From positions 1 to 46,039 of IMG/VR virus record IMGVR_UViG_3300038439_000001: a DNA stretch of 46,039 nt; one strand, written 5' to 3'. The DNA is from a virus. The position numbers were made by a program, and so were the translations under genes. The notes under the pieces were generated by a model. The model was given only the letters and a program-made list of their open reading frames with translations. It had not been told where the DNA came from and searched no databases. This document shows positions 14,722 through 21,406 of the stretch, in pieces. Every line of letters begins with the position of its first letter. Position 1 is the first letter of the stretch.

Positions 14722-14903
14722 TCTCAGAACGAGCACTTAAACAATGGAGAAGAGATGCGCTTAAGGATATGATAAACCCTAAAGTGCTAGCTACTAACGA
14801 CGGAGTAGACCATGGCTTTCACATAGACGAAGTGAGAACTCTGTCTGAGCGTATCCTTCGTCTTACACAAGAACTTATGGACTTACATTTAATAAGAAAA
14901 TGA
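14718..14903 (+). CDS. Small unknown helical protein
   Basis: 61 residues, two amphipathic helices around a central GFHIDEVRTL. Coupled to the previous gene by ATGA overlap and followed 12 bases later by the nuclease gene, so it is probably co-expressed with the recombination set. Function unknown. Confidence 0.6.
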   Translation: MISERALKQWRRDALKDMINPKVLATNDGVDHGFHIDEVRTLSERILRLTQELMDLHLIRK

Positions 14904-14915
14904 AAGGAGAATAAG

Positions 14916-15914
14916 ATGTTTCCTATACAAGAACAACCTACTTGGTCTATCAAAGACTCATCCAAATTAGACGATTACCAACGCTGTCATCGTTACTACT
15001 TCTTTCGTCACATACTAGGATGGAATCTTGATATGCCTGCACACGATCTCCATTTTGGAGAGTCTTATCACAAAGCACGTGAGTATCAACTTGCTAATAG
15101 CTATGCTGATATTCTTAATGCCTATCAGGCATTTTTAGACTGCTATCGTAGAGAGTTTGGACCTGAAACTGATGCACTCTATAACCCTAAAACACCTACT
15201 GCTGTTCTCAATGCCTTATTAAAGTTTCAGAGTGAAAGATCTAATGATCTGATTGAAAATGAGGTAGTTGTATTAGATGGAAAAAAGATGCTTGAAATCT
15301 CAGGAACAGTCCCTGTTGATGAAAATCGTATCCTCCACTATCGAATGGACTCTATCATGAGGCGGGTTGAAGATGGTATGATTTTTAGTTGGGATCATAA
15401 GACTACAAGTGAAAAATATATAGTTGGTAGACAGTGGGCTGACCAGTTTTTTCTCAGTATTCAGAATGGAACTTATACACATTGCCTATATTGTATGTTC
15501 CCTATTGAAACAGTTCTTGGCATAGAATTCTGCGGCACAGGTTTTGCATACTTATCACGTGGTTCAGCTAATCGTCCTGCTGGTTATCATGCTACACTTC
15601 GTCGAGTTCCTGCATTTAAATCTCCAGATCAGATGAATGTCTGGCTATGGACAGTTAATCAACTTTTAGATGATATTGACAGGGATATGGATAGACTCTA
15701 CCATTGCACAGATAATGATGAAGTGTTAATGGCATTTTCTATGAATGGGACAAGTTGTACTGACTACCGAGGTTGTCAATATCATGACTATTGCTGTTGT
15801 TGGAGTAACCCACTTCGTTCATGTGAAAAACCTCCACTCGGGTTTATACAGGAGTTTTGGAATCCAGCGGAGAAGGAATTGAAGGTGAAGAAAGATTTAG
15901 AGTGGAGGAGATAA
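14916..15914 (+). CDS. PD-(D/E)XK nuclease, Cas4/RecB-like, with Fe-S cysteines
   Basis: 332 residues. The N-terminal signature DSSKLDDYQRCHRYYFFRHILGW and the helix HFGESYHKAREYQL are characteristic of the PDDEXK_1 (Cas4/AddB/RecB nuclease) group. The catalytic D-x-K is seen in FSWDHKTTS. The C-terminus has a cysteine cluster (SCTDYRGCQYHDYCCCW) that, with Cys20, can hold a 4Fe-4S cluster. Predicted 5'-3' or ssDNA exonuclease for recombination and end processing, working with the Sak4-like ATPase and ssDNA-binding candidate downstream. AAAGGAG precedes the ATG. Confidence 0.85.
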   Translation: MFPIQEQPTWSIKDSSKLDDYQRCHRYYFFRHILGWNLDMPAHDLHFGESYHKAREYQLANSYADILNAYQAFLDCYRREFGPETDALYNPKTPTAVLNALLKFQSERSNDLIENEVVVLDGKKMLEISGTVPVDENRILHYRMDSIMRRVEDGMIFSWDHKTTSEKYIVGRQWADQFFLSIQNGTYTHCLYCMFPIETVLGIEFCGTGFAYLSRGSANRPAGYHATLRRVPAFKSPDQMNVWLWTVNQLLDDIDRDMDRLYHCTDNDEVLMAFSMNGTSCTDYRGCQYHDYCCCWSNPLRSCEKPPLGFIQEFWNPAEKELKVKKDLEWRR

Positions 15915-15917
15915 TTT

Positions 15918-16112
15918 ATGAAGGTACATTTGAAAGGTTCTATATACAATAAAAGATTTATAAAAATCATAGTCTTCATGAATGAATCTAAATGTGGACA
16001 ACTAATTATGTCAGAATTAGAAGCAAGTTTTTTCTGTGATACTCTTATGCACTCGAAGTATAAAATTCCAGGAGATGAATATACATCTTCTGGTAAGTGG
16101 ATAATAAAATAA
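15918..16112 (+). CDS. Small unknown phage protein
   Basis: 64 residues: MKVHLKGSIYNKRFIKIIVFMNESKCGQLIMSELEA, then a beta-rich end (GDEYTSSGKW). Compact beta-strand pattern; I recognise it as a recurrent small protein of metagenomic phages without known function. It starts four bases after the nuclease stop. Confidence 0.65.
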   Translation: MKVHLKGSIYNKRFIKIIVFMNESKCGQLIMSELEASFFCDTLMHSKYKIPGDEYTSSGKWIIK

Positions 16113-16129
16113 ATGAAAGGAGAAAAGTT

Positions 16130-16630
16130 ATGGGTTTTAAAATCGAAAAAGAATGGAAGCATAATGAAAATATTTGTGTAGTTATTATGACAGGCCTGGG
16201 ACATAGGTGTGGATATGTAGGAGTTACATCTACTCATCCATTTTATAAGTTGTCATATTCTGACATACTTCCAGAAAGTCTTATGTCAAAATTTGAAGAT
16301 GTAAAGAATGGTCCTGTAGGAAAAAGAGGGATTATAGATCTTATCTGTTGTGATGTAGAAAATCCTAGAATAGTTACCCTCTTTGATGTTCATGGAGGAA
16401 TTACCTATTCTAATGGAACTGGTAAATATCCTATAGAGAAAGAGGGTATCTGGTGGTTTGGTTATGACTGTGCTCATAATGGAGATGCAAAAGATCTATC
16501 AATTGTATCTCAGAATATAAGAGAAAAAGAAGAGAGATATCCAACTGGAGGTATTGTAAGAAGTTTAGAATATTGTATCTCCGAATGTGAATCACTATCT
16601 AAACAACTAAATGACATAAGAGGAGAATAA
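16130..16630 (+). CDS. Unknown phage protein of a recurrent family
   Basis: 166 residues from ATG 16130, chosen for the AAAGGAGA site; the frame extends upstream through the previous gene without support. Features: GLGHRCGYVGVTSTHPFY near the start, FDVHGGITYS in the middle, and WWFGYDCAHNGDAKD. His, Asp and Cys are concentrated in these loops, suggesting a metal or active site, but no catalytic activity is known to me. It ends in a helix with paired Cys (YCISECESL). It lies two bases before the Sak4-like gene. Confidence 0.7.
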   Translation: MGFKIEKEWKHNENICVVIMTGLGHRCGYVGVTSTHPFYKLSYSDILPESLMSKFEDVKNGPVGKRGIIDLICCDVENPRIVTLFDVHGGITYSNGTGKYPIEKEGIWWFGYDCAHNGDAKDLSIVSQNIREKEERYPTGGIVRSLEYCISECESLSKQLNDIRGE

Positions 16631-16631
16631 A

Positions 16632-17453
16632 ATGCCCTACGACGCTCAAGCCGAATTAAACAAAGTTCGTGATTATTACAATGGAGACCCTTTACAAAAA
16701 CGCTTTAGTGCGCTAGTTACAGGAGAAACTAATGCAGGCAAAACTTACTTACTACGAACAGCCCGCAAACCTATCCATGTTGACAGCTTTGACCCTGGAG
16801 GAACCAAATGCCTCCGAGACTTGATAGCCTCAGGAGATATTATAGCAGATACACACTGGGAAAATGAAGATCCTTATGAACCTAAAGTATTTGCTGAGTG
16901 GAAAAAGTCAGTCGATATAAGGCTTCATACTGGGTACTATAATCAGTTTGGTACTTACTCTATCGATTCAGCTACTATGTTTGGAATAGCTATAATGAAT
17001 AGTGTTTTAGTTGGGAAGGGTAGAGCTGGCGAGGCTCCCTTGCGAAATAAAGACTACATGCCACAGAAAGTAGAAATGGCTAATTACATTAGAAAATTGA
17101 TGTCCTTACCATGTGACTTTATAATGACTGGTCATTTAAGAGAGATTAAAAAACTTATCTCTATTGACTCAGCTACTGGTATTACAAGAGAGGATATAAA
17201 GTATCGATTCTATGTAACTGGGGATGCAGTAGTTACTATTCCACTTTTATTTGATGAGATTTATGTTATTGTAGGAAAGGAGGGTAGAGAAGGACCTAAG
17301 CGTGAGATGTTAATAGATTCATTAGGAACTTATATTGCACGTTCAAGATTAAAAGGAAAAGGTTTACTTAATTCTATCGAAGAACCTGATATTAAAGCTA
17401 TACTTAAAAAGACTGGATTTAGTAATGAAGATAAACCAAAACTAACTTTATAG
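16632..17453 (+). CDS. Sak4-like P-loop ATPase (AAA_24 type)
   Basis: 273 residues. Walker A is G31-E-T-N-A-G-K-T38 and a Walker B-like strand is TYSIDSATMFG (about residues 105-115). LPCDFIMTGHLREIKKL follows, a sensor-type strand seen in RecA-related phage ATPases. This group (Sak4 / phage nucleotide-binding protein) carries out single-strand annealing or exchange, usually with an SSB. The neighbouring nuclease (14916) and OB-like candidate (17769) fit a three-part recombination module. Confidence 0.8.
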   Translation: MPYDAQAELNKVRDYYNGDPLQKRFSALVTGETNAGKTYLLRTARKPIHVDSFDPGGTKCLRDLIASGDIIADTHWENEDPYEPKVFAEWKKSVDIRLHTGYYNQFGTYSIDSATMFGIAIMNSVLVGKGRAGEAPLRNKDYMPQKVEMANYIRKLMSLPCDFIMTGHLREIKKLISIDSATGITREDIKYRFYVTGDAVVTIPLLFDEIYVIVGKEGREGPKREMLIDSLGTYIARSRLKGKGLLNSIEEPDIKAILKKTGFSNEDKPKLTL

Positions 17454-17465
17454 AGGATGTTCTAA

Positions 17466-17708
17466 ATGCCACAGACAAAATTAGTTCTTAAGATATTCTA
17501 TAAAGGTGAATGTGCTGTATGTAGTTTAGATGAAGTAAGTAGATTTATAAGAGATATTCAGACATTGGCTAGAGAGATATATCACTTAGACATTCAGACA
17601 TATAGTATAGATACTCCAGAAGGTCTCGCAGAAGCTGCATTTGAAAGAGTAGCAACTGCATCTATGCCTATACTTTTAATAAGAGATGAAGGAAAGGAGG
17701 AGGATTAA
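17466..17708 (+). CDS. Thioredoxin/glutaredoxin-like protein
   Basis: 80 residues with a C16-A-V-C19 redox motif right after the first strand (KIFYKGECAVC), a helix, a second strand (DIQTYSID) and a 'T-P-E-G-L-A-E-A-A-F' helix followed by PILLI, the thioredoxin fold order. The cis-Pro is seen in SMPILLI. Possible electron donor for a nucleotide-metabolism enzyme or a sensor; no ribonucleotide reductase is present in the window. An upstream spacer of 12 bases links it to the Sak4-like gene. Confidence 0.65.
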   Translation: MPQTKLVLKIFYKGECAVCSLDEVSRFIRDIQTLAREIYHLDIQTYSIDTPEGLAEAAFERVATASMPILLIRDEGKEED

Positions 17709-17768
17709 AATAAACTAAGTTTTTACTAGGTCAAGCAATAACAACTAAATCAAAAAAGGAGAATTATT

Positions 17769-18191
17769 ATGAGTCTTACTGACTACAGTAGTTTGGAGAA
17801 AGAAATAAGTAATGCACCAGAACCAAAGATATTACCTAAAGGTACTGAAGTAAAAGCTCGTATTATCGCTGTCCGTTCAGGTATCAGTGATAAGAATGAT
17901 GCACAGTGGTATCAGCCAGTCTTTGATATTCCTAGTGAATCTTTAGCAAAAGAGTTCAACGATTTCTTCTGGGACTTAGCAGATTGTGATAAGCTGGAGG
18001 AGAAATCAACTCTTAGTGCAATGAGAAAGTTTAGGAACTTTGCCCAGGCATTTGACCTTGACTACTCAAAGCCTTTCGATTGGGAAGATGATCTAATTGG
18101 ATTAGAAGGATGGGTTATTCTGGGTGTAAAGAAGTCAGATGAGTATGGAGATCAGAATACTGTCTCCAAGTATCTTGGGCCTAAGAAGTAG
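17769..18191 (+). CDS. Probable ssDNA-binding protein next to Sak4
   Basis: 140 residues. A short N-terminal helix leads into a beta-rich core (LPKGTEVKARIIAVRSGISDKNDAQWYQPVFDIP), then LEGWVILGVKKSDEYGDQNTVSKYLGPKK, which looks like an OB-fold or DUF669-type recombination partner. Acidic and aromatic residues cluster in FNDFFWDLAD. Such proteins coat ssDNA and are commonly encoded next to Sak4-like ATPases, as here. The assignment rests on fold pattern and neighbours. Confidence 0.6.
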   Translation: MSLTDYSSLEKEISNAPEPKILPKGTEVKARIIAVRSGISDKNDAQWYQPVFDIPSESLAKEFNDFFWDLADCDKLEEKSTLSAMRKFRNFAQAFDLDYSKPFDWEDDLIGLEGWVILGVKKSDEYGDQNTVSKYLGPKK

Positions 18192-18204
18192 TAACATTAA
18201 CATT

Positions 18205-18310
18205 GGATAAGTGGCGGAAGCGTAGTGTACATCCTATGATAAGTAGACGCTGAAGTATCCTCCGGAATGAGGACAAAACTATTGCAGGTATCGAATCCTG
18301 CCTTATCCAC
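18205..18310 (+). tRNA. tRNA-like element with unresolved anticodon arm
   Basis: A 7-bp acceptor stem (GGATAAG 18205-18211 with CTTATCC 18302-18308), a T-arm (GCAGG/CCTGC around TATCGAAT) and Leu/Ser-like D-arm sequence (TGGCGGAA ... GTAGACGC) are clear. The D-loop carries about 23 extra bases, and downstream there is a TCCTC/GAGGA hairpin, but I cannot fold a normal 7-base anticodon loop. The T-loop has eight bases, one more than usual. No CCA is encoded. It may be a degenerate type II tRNA or a tRNA-mimicking RNA. Confidence 0.5.
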
Positions 18311-18335
18311 AAACTAAACAAAAAGGAGATCTAAA

Positions 18336-18647
18336 ATGACTAATGAAGAGTTTGAAGTAGTAGTAGAAGAAGCTATTCAAAGAACTAAAGATACTTTAAA
18401 TGCAAAAGGTATAGAGTATTCAGGAACTACAGATAGACTTGAGCAGTTTAAAATAGCTGGAGAACTTCAAGACATAAATCCAGCTCAGGCTCTCTTTGGT
18501 ATGATGGCAAAGCATATTATATCTGTAGCCAAGATGGTAAATAATCCTATGCAGTATACTAAAGCTGAGTGGTTAGAAAAAAATGGAGACCTTCGCAACT
18601 ATACAATCTTACTTGAGGCTGTATTAGTAGATATAGGAGTGGAGTAA
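18336..18647 (+). CDS. Unknown protein, DUF1599-like (nucleotide-modification-associated type)
   Basis: 103 residues, all helical: KGIEYSGTTDRLEQFKIAGELQ, then MMAKHIISVAKMV and KNGDLRNYTILLEAVL. The spaced K-G-x-E-Y, K-H and D-x-x-N-Y positions resemble the DUF1599 family of phage proteins linked to nucleotide pools or base modification. It overlaps the dCMP deaminase start by one base, consistent with a dNTP-related role. No activity is proven for this family. Confidence 0.6.
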   Translation: MTNEEFEVVVEEAIQRTKDTLNAKGIEYSGTTDRLEQFKIAGELQDINPAQALFGMMAKHIISVAKMVNNPMQYTKAEWLEKNGDLRNYTILLEAVLVDIGVE

Positions 18648-19156
18648 TGAACTGGGACAATTACTTCCATTCTATATGTACTGCAGTCTCATCAAAGTCT
18701 CCTTGTCTATCTCGTAAGATAGGTGCTATTCTTGTAAAAGATCATTCAATAGTTTCAACAGGATACAATGGGCCTTCAAGAGGTATTCCACACTGTGGAC
18801 ATGAGAGAATGATGAAAGATACTACCTTTGATTTAGTACCAGCAAGTATAAGAAAACCTAGATTTAAGACTGAATGTCCTCGCAAAGTTCTTGGCTATCC
18901 ATCTGGCACTCACATGGAACTTTGCCCTGCCCAACACGCAGAATCAAATGCTATCACCAACGCTGCCCGTCTTGGTGTATCAGTGCTTAACTCAACATTA
19001 TACTTAAACTGTGTAATTCCTTGTAAAAACTGTTTCGGTATGTTAATCAATGCTGGGGTTAAAGAAATAGTAGTTAATGATTATACTGTCTATGATAAAC
19101 ATACACAGTTTTTAATTGAAAATTCTGACATTACAATAAGATCGTTTAATTTATAA
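18647..19156 (+). CDS. dCMP/deoxycytidylate deaminase
   Basis: 169 residues with the zinc cytidine-deaminase fold. The catalytic H-A-E lies in CPAQHAESNAI and the second zinc site in VIPCKNCFGML. N-terminal SRKIGAILVKDHSIVSTGYNGPSRG is typical of dCMP deaminases. A cysteine-containing insertion lies between (CGHERMM...TECPRK). It makes dUMP from dCMP, feeding thymidylate synthesis by the ThyX encoded at 23892. The last residues RSFNL and the stop are supplied by the palindrome at 19139. Confidence 0.9.
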   Translation: MNWDNYFHSICTAVSSKSPCLSRKIGAILVKDHSIVSTGYNGPSRGIPHCGHERMMKDTTFDLVPASIRKPRFKTECPRKVLGYPSGTHMELCPAQHAESNAITNAARLGVSVLNSTLYLNCVIPCKNCFGMLINAGVKEIVVNDYTVYDKHTQFLIENSDITIRSFNL

Positions 19157-19163
19157 ACGAACT
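19139..19163. repeat. 25-bp palindrome at a gene 3' end
   Basis: Arms AGATCGTTTAA and ATAAACGAACT, centre TTT. It encodes the last residues and TAA stop of the dCMP deaminase. Confidence 0.85.
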
Positions 19164-19174
19164 GGAGGTTACTT

Positions 19175-19354
19175 ATGGAACTTATGGATGATTATAGAGG
19201 ATGGGAATTTATATTAGTAACTGAAGAGCATCAAAAGAAACTAAATCAGTGGAGACATAAGTATTATATTAGAATATTTAATATAATTCAAGCTGAATCT
19301 GGATTAAGTATTTTATTAGCTAGAAAGGAGATAAGAAATGAATGTGGAATATAA
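19175..19354 (+). CDS. 59-residue unknown protein
   Basis: MELMDDYRGWEFILVTEEHQ, then KKLNQWRHKYYIRIFNIIQAE and ILLARKEIRNECGI. Pattern: beta strand, linker, 'LNQWRHKYY' helix, hydrophobic strand. It resembles a short family in environmental phages. ACTGGAGG precedes the ATG. It overlaps the next gene by 17 bases. Confidence 0.6.
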   Translation: MELMDDYRGWEFILVTEEHQKKLNQWRHKYYIRIFNIIQAESGLSILLARKEIRNECGI

Positions 19355-19586
19355 GCCTCGTTTTAGTTTTGAAATAACTGAGGAGCAACGCCTTCGTGCT
19401 AATAAGTGTTTCCCCACCTATGGTTTACGCAAAGCCGTATTTGGTAGAGTCTTAGATGAAGTATGTGAACTTATCGAAGCTCATGGTGGGATGGCTATAG
19501 GAATAATGATGAGTGGAAAAGTTAAACTTAAAGAGATTATCCCTGTAATGCAAGAGGTTGAGTCTTATACAAAGGATGGAGGTTAA
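19338..19586 (+). CDS. Small unknown phage protein
   Basis: 82 residues: FSFEITEEQRLRANKCFPTYGLRKAVFGRVLDEVCELIEAHGGMAIGIMMSGKVKLKEIIPVM. The N-terminal helix and 'YGLRKAVF' look like a short DNA-associated helix-turn-helix or ribbon-type protein; this pattern recurs in phages but has no known function. AAGGAG lies eight bases before the ATG. Two bases separate it from the next gene. Confidence 0.7.
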   Translation: MNVEYKPRFSFEITEEQRLRANKCFPTYGLRKAVFGRVLDEVCELIEAHGGMAIGIMMSGKVKLKEIIPVMQEVESYTKDGG

Positions 19587-19588
19587 CT

Positions 19589-19804
19589 ATGGCCGACCTA
19601 AACGACTTTGACTATACATCTATTCTCGATATGAGTAATGATGAGGCTATTGATACACTTCGACAGATTCGTTTATCAAGACGAATCCCTGAGAAGAAAA
19701 CAACTACACGAATATCCACTAAACAAATACACACAAAAACAATAGCTACTATCGATGCTAATATGGCAGCTAATTTATTAAAAATCCTGGAGGGAAACAA
19801 ATGA
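19589..19804 (+). CDS. Small unknown phage protein
   Basis: 71 residues. An acidic N-terminus (DLNDFDYTSILDMSNDEAIDTLRQIRLSRRIPEKK), a basic Thr/Lys-rich linker and a final helix (MAANLLKILEGNK). The two-helix-plus-linker layout recurs before ParB-methyltransferase genes in related phages, as far as I recall. It overlaps the ParB-methyltransferase start by ATGA, so the two are coupled. Confidence 0.65.
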   Translation: MADLNDFDYTSILDMSNDEAIDTLRQIRLSRRIPEKKTTTRISTKQIHTKTIATIDANMAANLLKILEGNK

Positions 19805-21132
19805 TCTCAGTTGGTAAAGTAGGCATGATAGATACTAATAGTATTATAGTTGCCAATGATAGGGCTAGAGAGATAATGGGAGACTTAGATGGAACTGAAG
19901 CTAATATGAAAGAGATAGGTTTAACAACTCCATTAACAGTTAGGGATAATGGAGATGGAACATTTACACTCCTAGCTGGTGAGAGAAGATATAGAATTCT
20001 TCAACGAAATGAAGTTCCTAAAATTCCTGTACGTATATACGAACATGATCTTACTGAACTTGAAATGAAGATCATTGAAAAGTCTGAGAACTTCTTTCGT
20101 AAAGATATGGAGTTCTGGGAGTTAGATAAACTAACCCTTGAAATTCATAGAATGCAACAATCTATTCATGGAACAAAGGCACCAGGGCCTGGACATTCTG
20201 GATGGTCTACAGAAGATACAGGTAATATGTTAGGTGGGGTTTCAAAAGCTACTATATCCCTTGCCATCAAACGTGCTGAGTTGAGAGAACAACTACCAGA
20301 AGTATTTGAAGGATGTAAGACAGCATCTGATGCTTCTAATATCATTAAGAAGATGGACGAAGCGTTGGTAAAGCAAGTGATTGCCAAACAACTTGAGTCA
20401 AAGACAGATAATAAACTATTAAGTCAATTATCAAAGTGTTTTATTATCAAGGATTTTTTTGAAGGTGTAAAGGAAATACCTGCTGGAGCATTTCACTTAG
20501 TTGAAATAGACCCTCCGTATGGAATAAATTTAGATGGTTCAAATGTAGGTAGTTCTGCTAAGAAAAACTATACTTATTCAAGTTCTTATAACGAAGTAAG
20601 TGTTACTGAATATCAAGAATTTATTTCAAATGTTTTAAAAGAGTGTTATCGAGTAATGGCTGATCACTCCTGGTTGTTATGCTGGTTTGCACCAGAACCT
20701 TGGTTTGCAACTTTATACAATGAGCTTATTCAAGCAGGGTTTGAAACAACTCGTATGTGTCCTATATGGACTAAGCACTTTGGACAATCCAAAAGACCAG
20801 AAATGCACTTGGCAAATAGTTATGAGATATTCTTCTATGCATGGAAAGGAAGACCAGCTATGAGTAAACCAGGTAGAGCAAATGAGTTTAACTTTCCACC
20901 TGTCCCACCTCAGCAGAAGTCTCATCCTACAGAACGCCCTGTAGAATTGATGAAAGAAATATATGAGACGTTTGCCTTTCCAGGTTCTCGCATCTTAATT
21001 CCATTTCTTGGTTCAGGTAGTGGACTTATAGCTGCACATCAGGCTGGAATGTCAGCCATAGGATTTGAACTATCACAGTCTTATAAGAATAGTTTTCTTG
21101 TAAAAGTTCATGGGATGTCTGGAGGTAAATAA
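19801..21132 (+). CDS. ParB-like domain + HTH fused to DNA methyltransferase
   Basis: 443 residues. Residues 10-90 are a ParB/Srx-type domain with A-G-E-R-R-Y-R at 59-65, the box that binds CTP in ParB. Residues about 138-160 (TGNMLGGVSKATISLAIKRAE) are a ParB-type helix-turn-helix. From 215 on is an amino-methyltransferase: E-I-D-P-P-Y-G around 235-241, and a C-terminal FLGSGSGL SAM loop, i.e. motif IV before motif I (beta class, N6-adenine or N4-cytosine). Predicted to methylate phage DNA, with site choice through the ParB/HTH part. Its target is unknown; the 25-bp palindromes, most of which carry GATC, are candidates. Confidence 0.85.
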   Translation: MISVGKVGMIDTNSIIVANDRAREIMGDLDGTEANMKEIGLTTPLTVRDNGDGTFTLLAGERRYRILQRNEVPKIPVRIYEHDLTELEMKIIEKSENFFRKDMEFWELDKLTLEIHRMQQSIHGTKAPGPGHSGWSTEDTGNMLGGVSKATISLAIKRAELREQLPEVFEGCKTASDASNIIKKMDEALVKQVIAKQLESKTDNKLLSQLSKCFIIKDFFEGVKEIPAGAFHLVEIDPPYGINLDGSNVGSSAKKNYTYSSSYNEVSVTEYQEFISNVLKECYRVMADHSWLLCWFAPEPWFATLYNELIQAGFETTRMCPIWTKHFGQSKRPEMHLANSYEIFFYAWKGRPAMSKPGRANEFNFPPVPPQQKSHPTERPVELMKEIYETFAFPGSRILIPFLGSGSGLIAAHQAGMSAIGFELSQSYKNSFLVKVHGMSGGK

Positions 21133-21165
21133 TAAATTTTAATGAAGAAGTTATATTATAAATTG

Positions 21166-21190
21166 AGTTCGTTCAATTTATAAACGATCT
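21166..21190. repeat. 25-bp palindrome
   Basis: Arms AGTTCGTTCAA and ATAAACGATCT, centre TTT. It lies in the spacer just after the ParB-methyltransferase gene. Confidence 0.85.
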
Positions 21191-21212
21191 TAAAAAAGAA
21201 AGGAGTAAAACT

Positions 21213-21404
21213 ATGAGACGTATAGATTCTACATTCTTTGGAAATGTAAGTTTTTTACATTTAGGTGAAGACGCTGAATTGTATGGTAAACTTCAAGCAA
21301 TGGTGGAAGAGTATCCAGCAAATGCCTTTGAAATTCTTAATAAGCTAATAAATAAAAAAGGAATGAAAATTCTAATAGATATAAATGATAAAGGAGTAAA
21401 ATAA
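21213..21404 (+). CDS. Small unknown protein before the polymerase
   Basis: 63 residues: RRIDSTFFGNVSFLHLGEDAELYGKLQAMVEEYPANAFEILNKLINKKG. Beta strand, then two helices. AAAGGAG precedes the ATG, and the stop is two bases before the polymerase gene, so it is co-translated with it. No family recognised. Confidence 0.65.
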   Translation: MRRIDSTFFGNVSFLHLGEDAELYGKLQAMVEEYPANAFEILNKLINKKGMKILIDINDKGVK

Positions 21405-21406
21405 AA

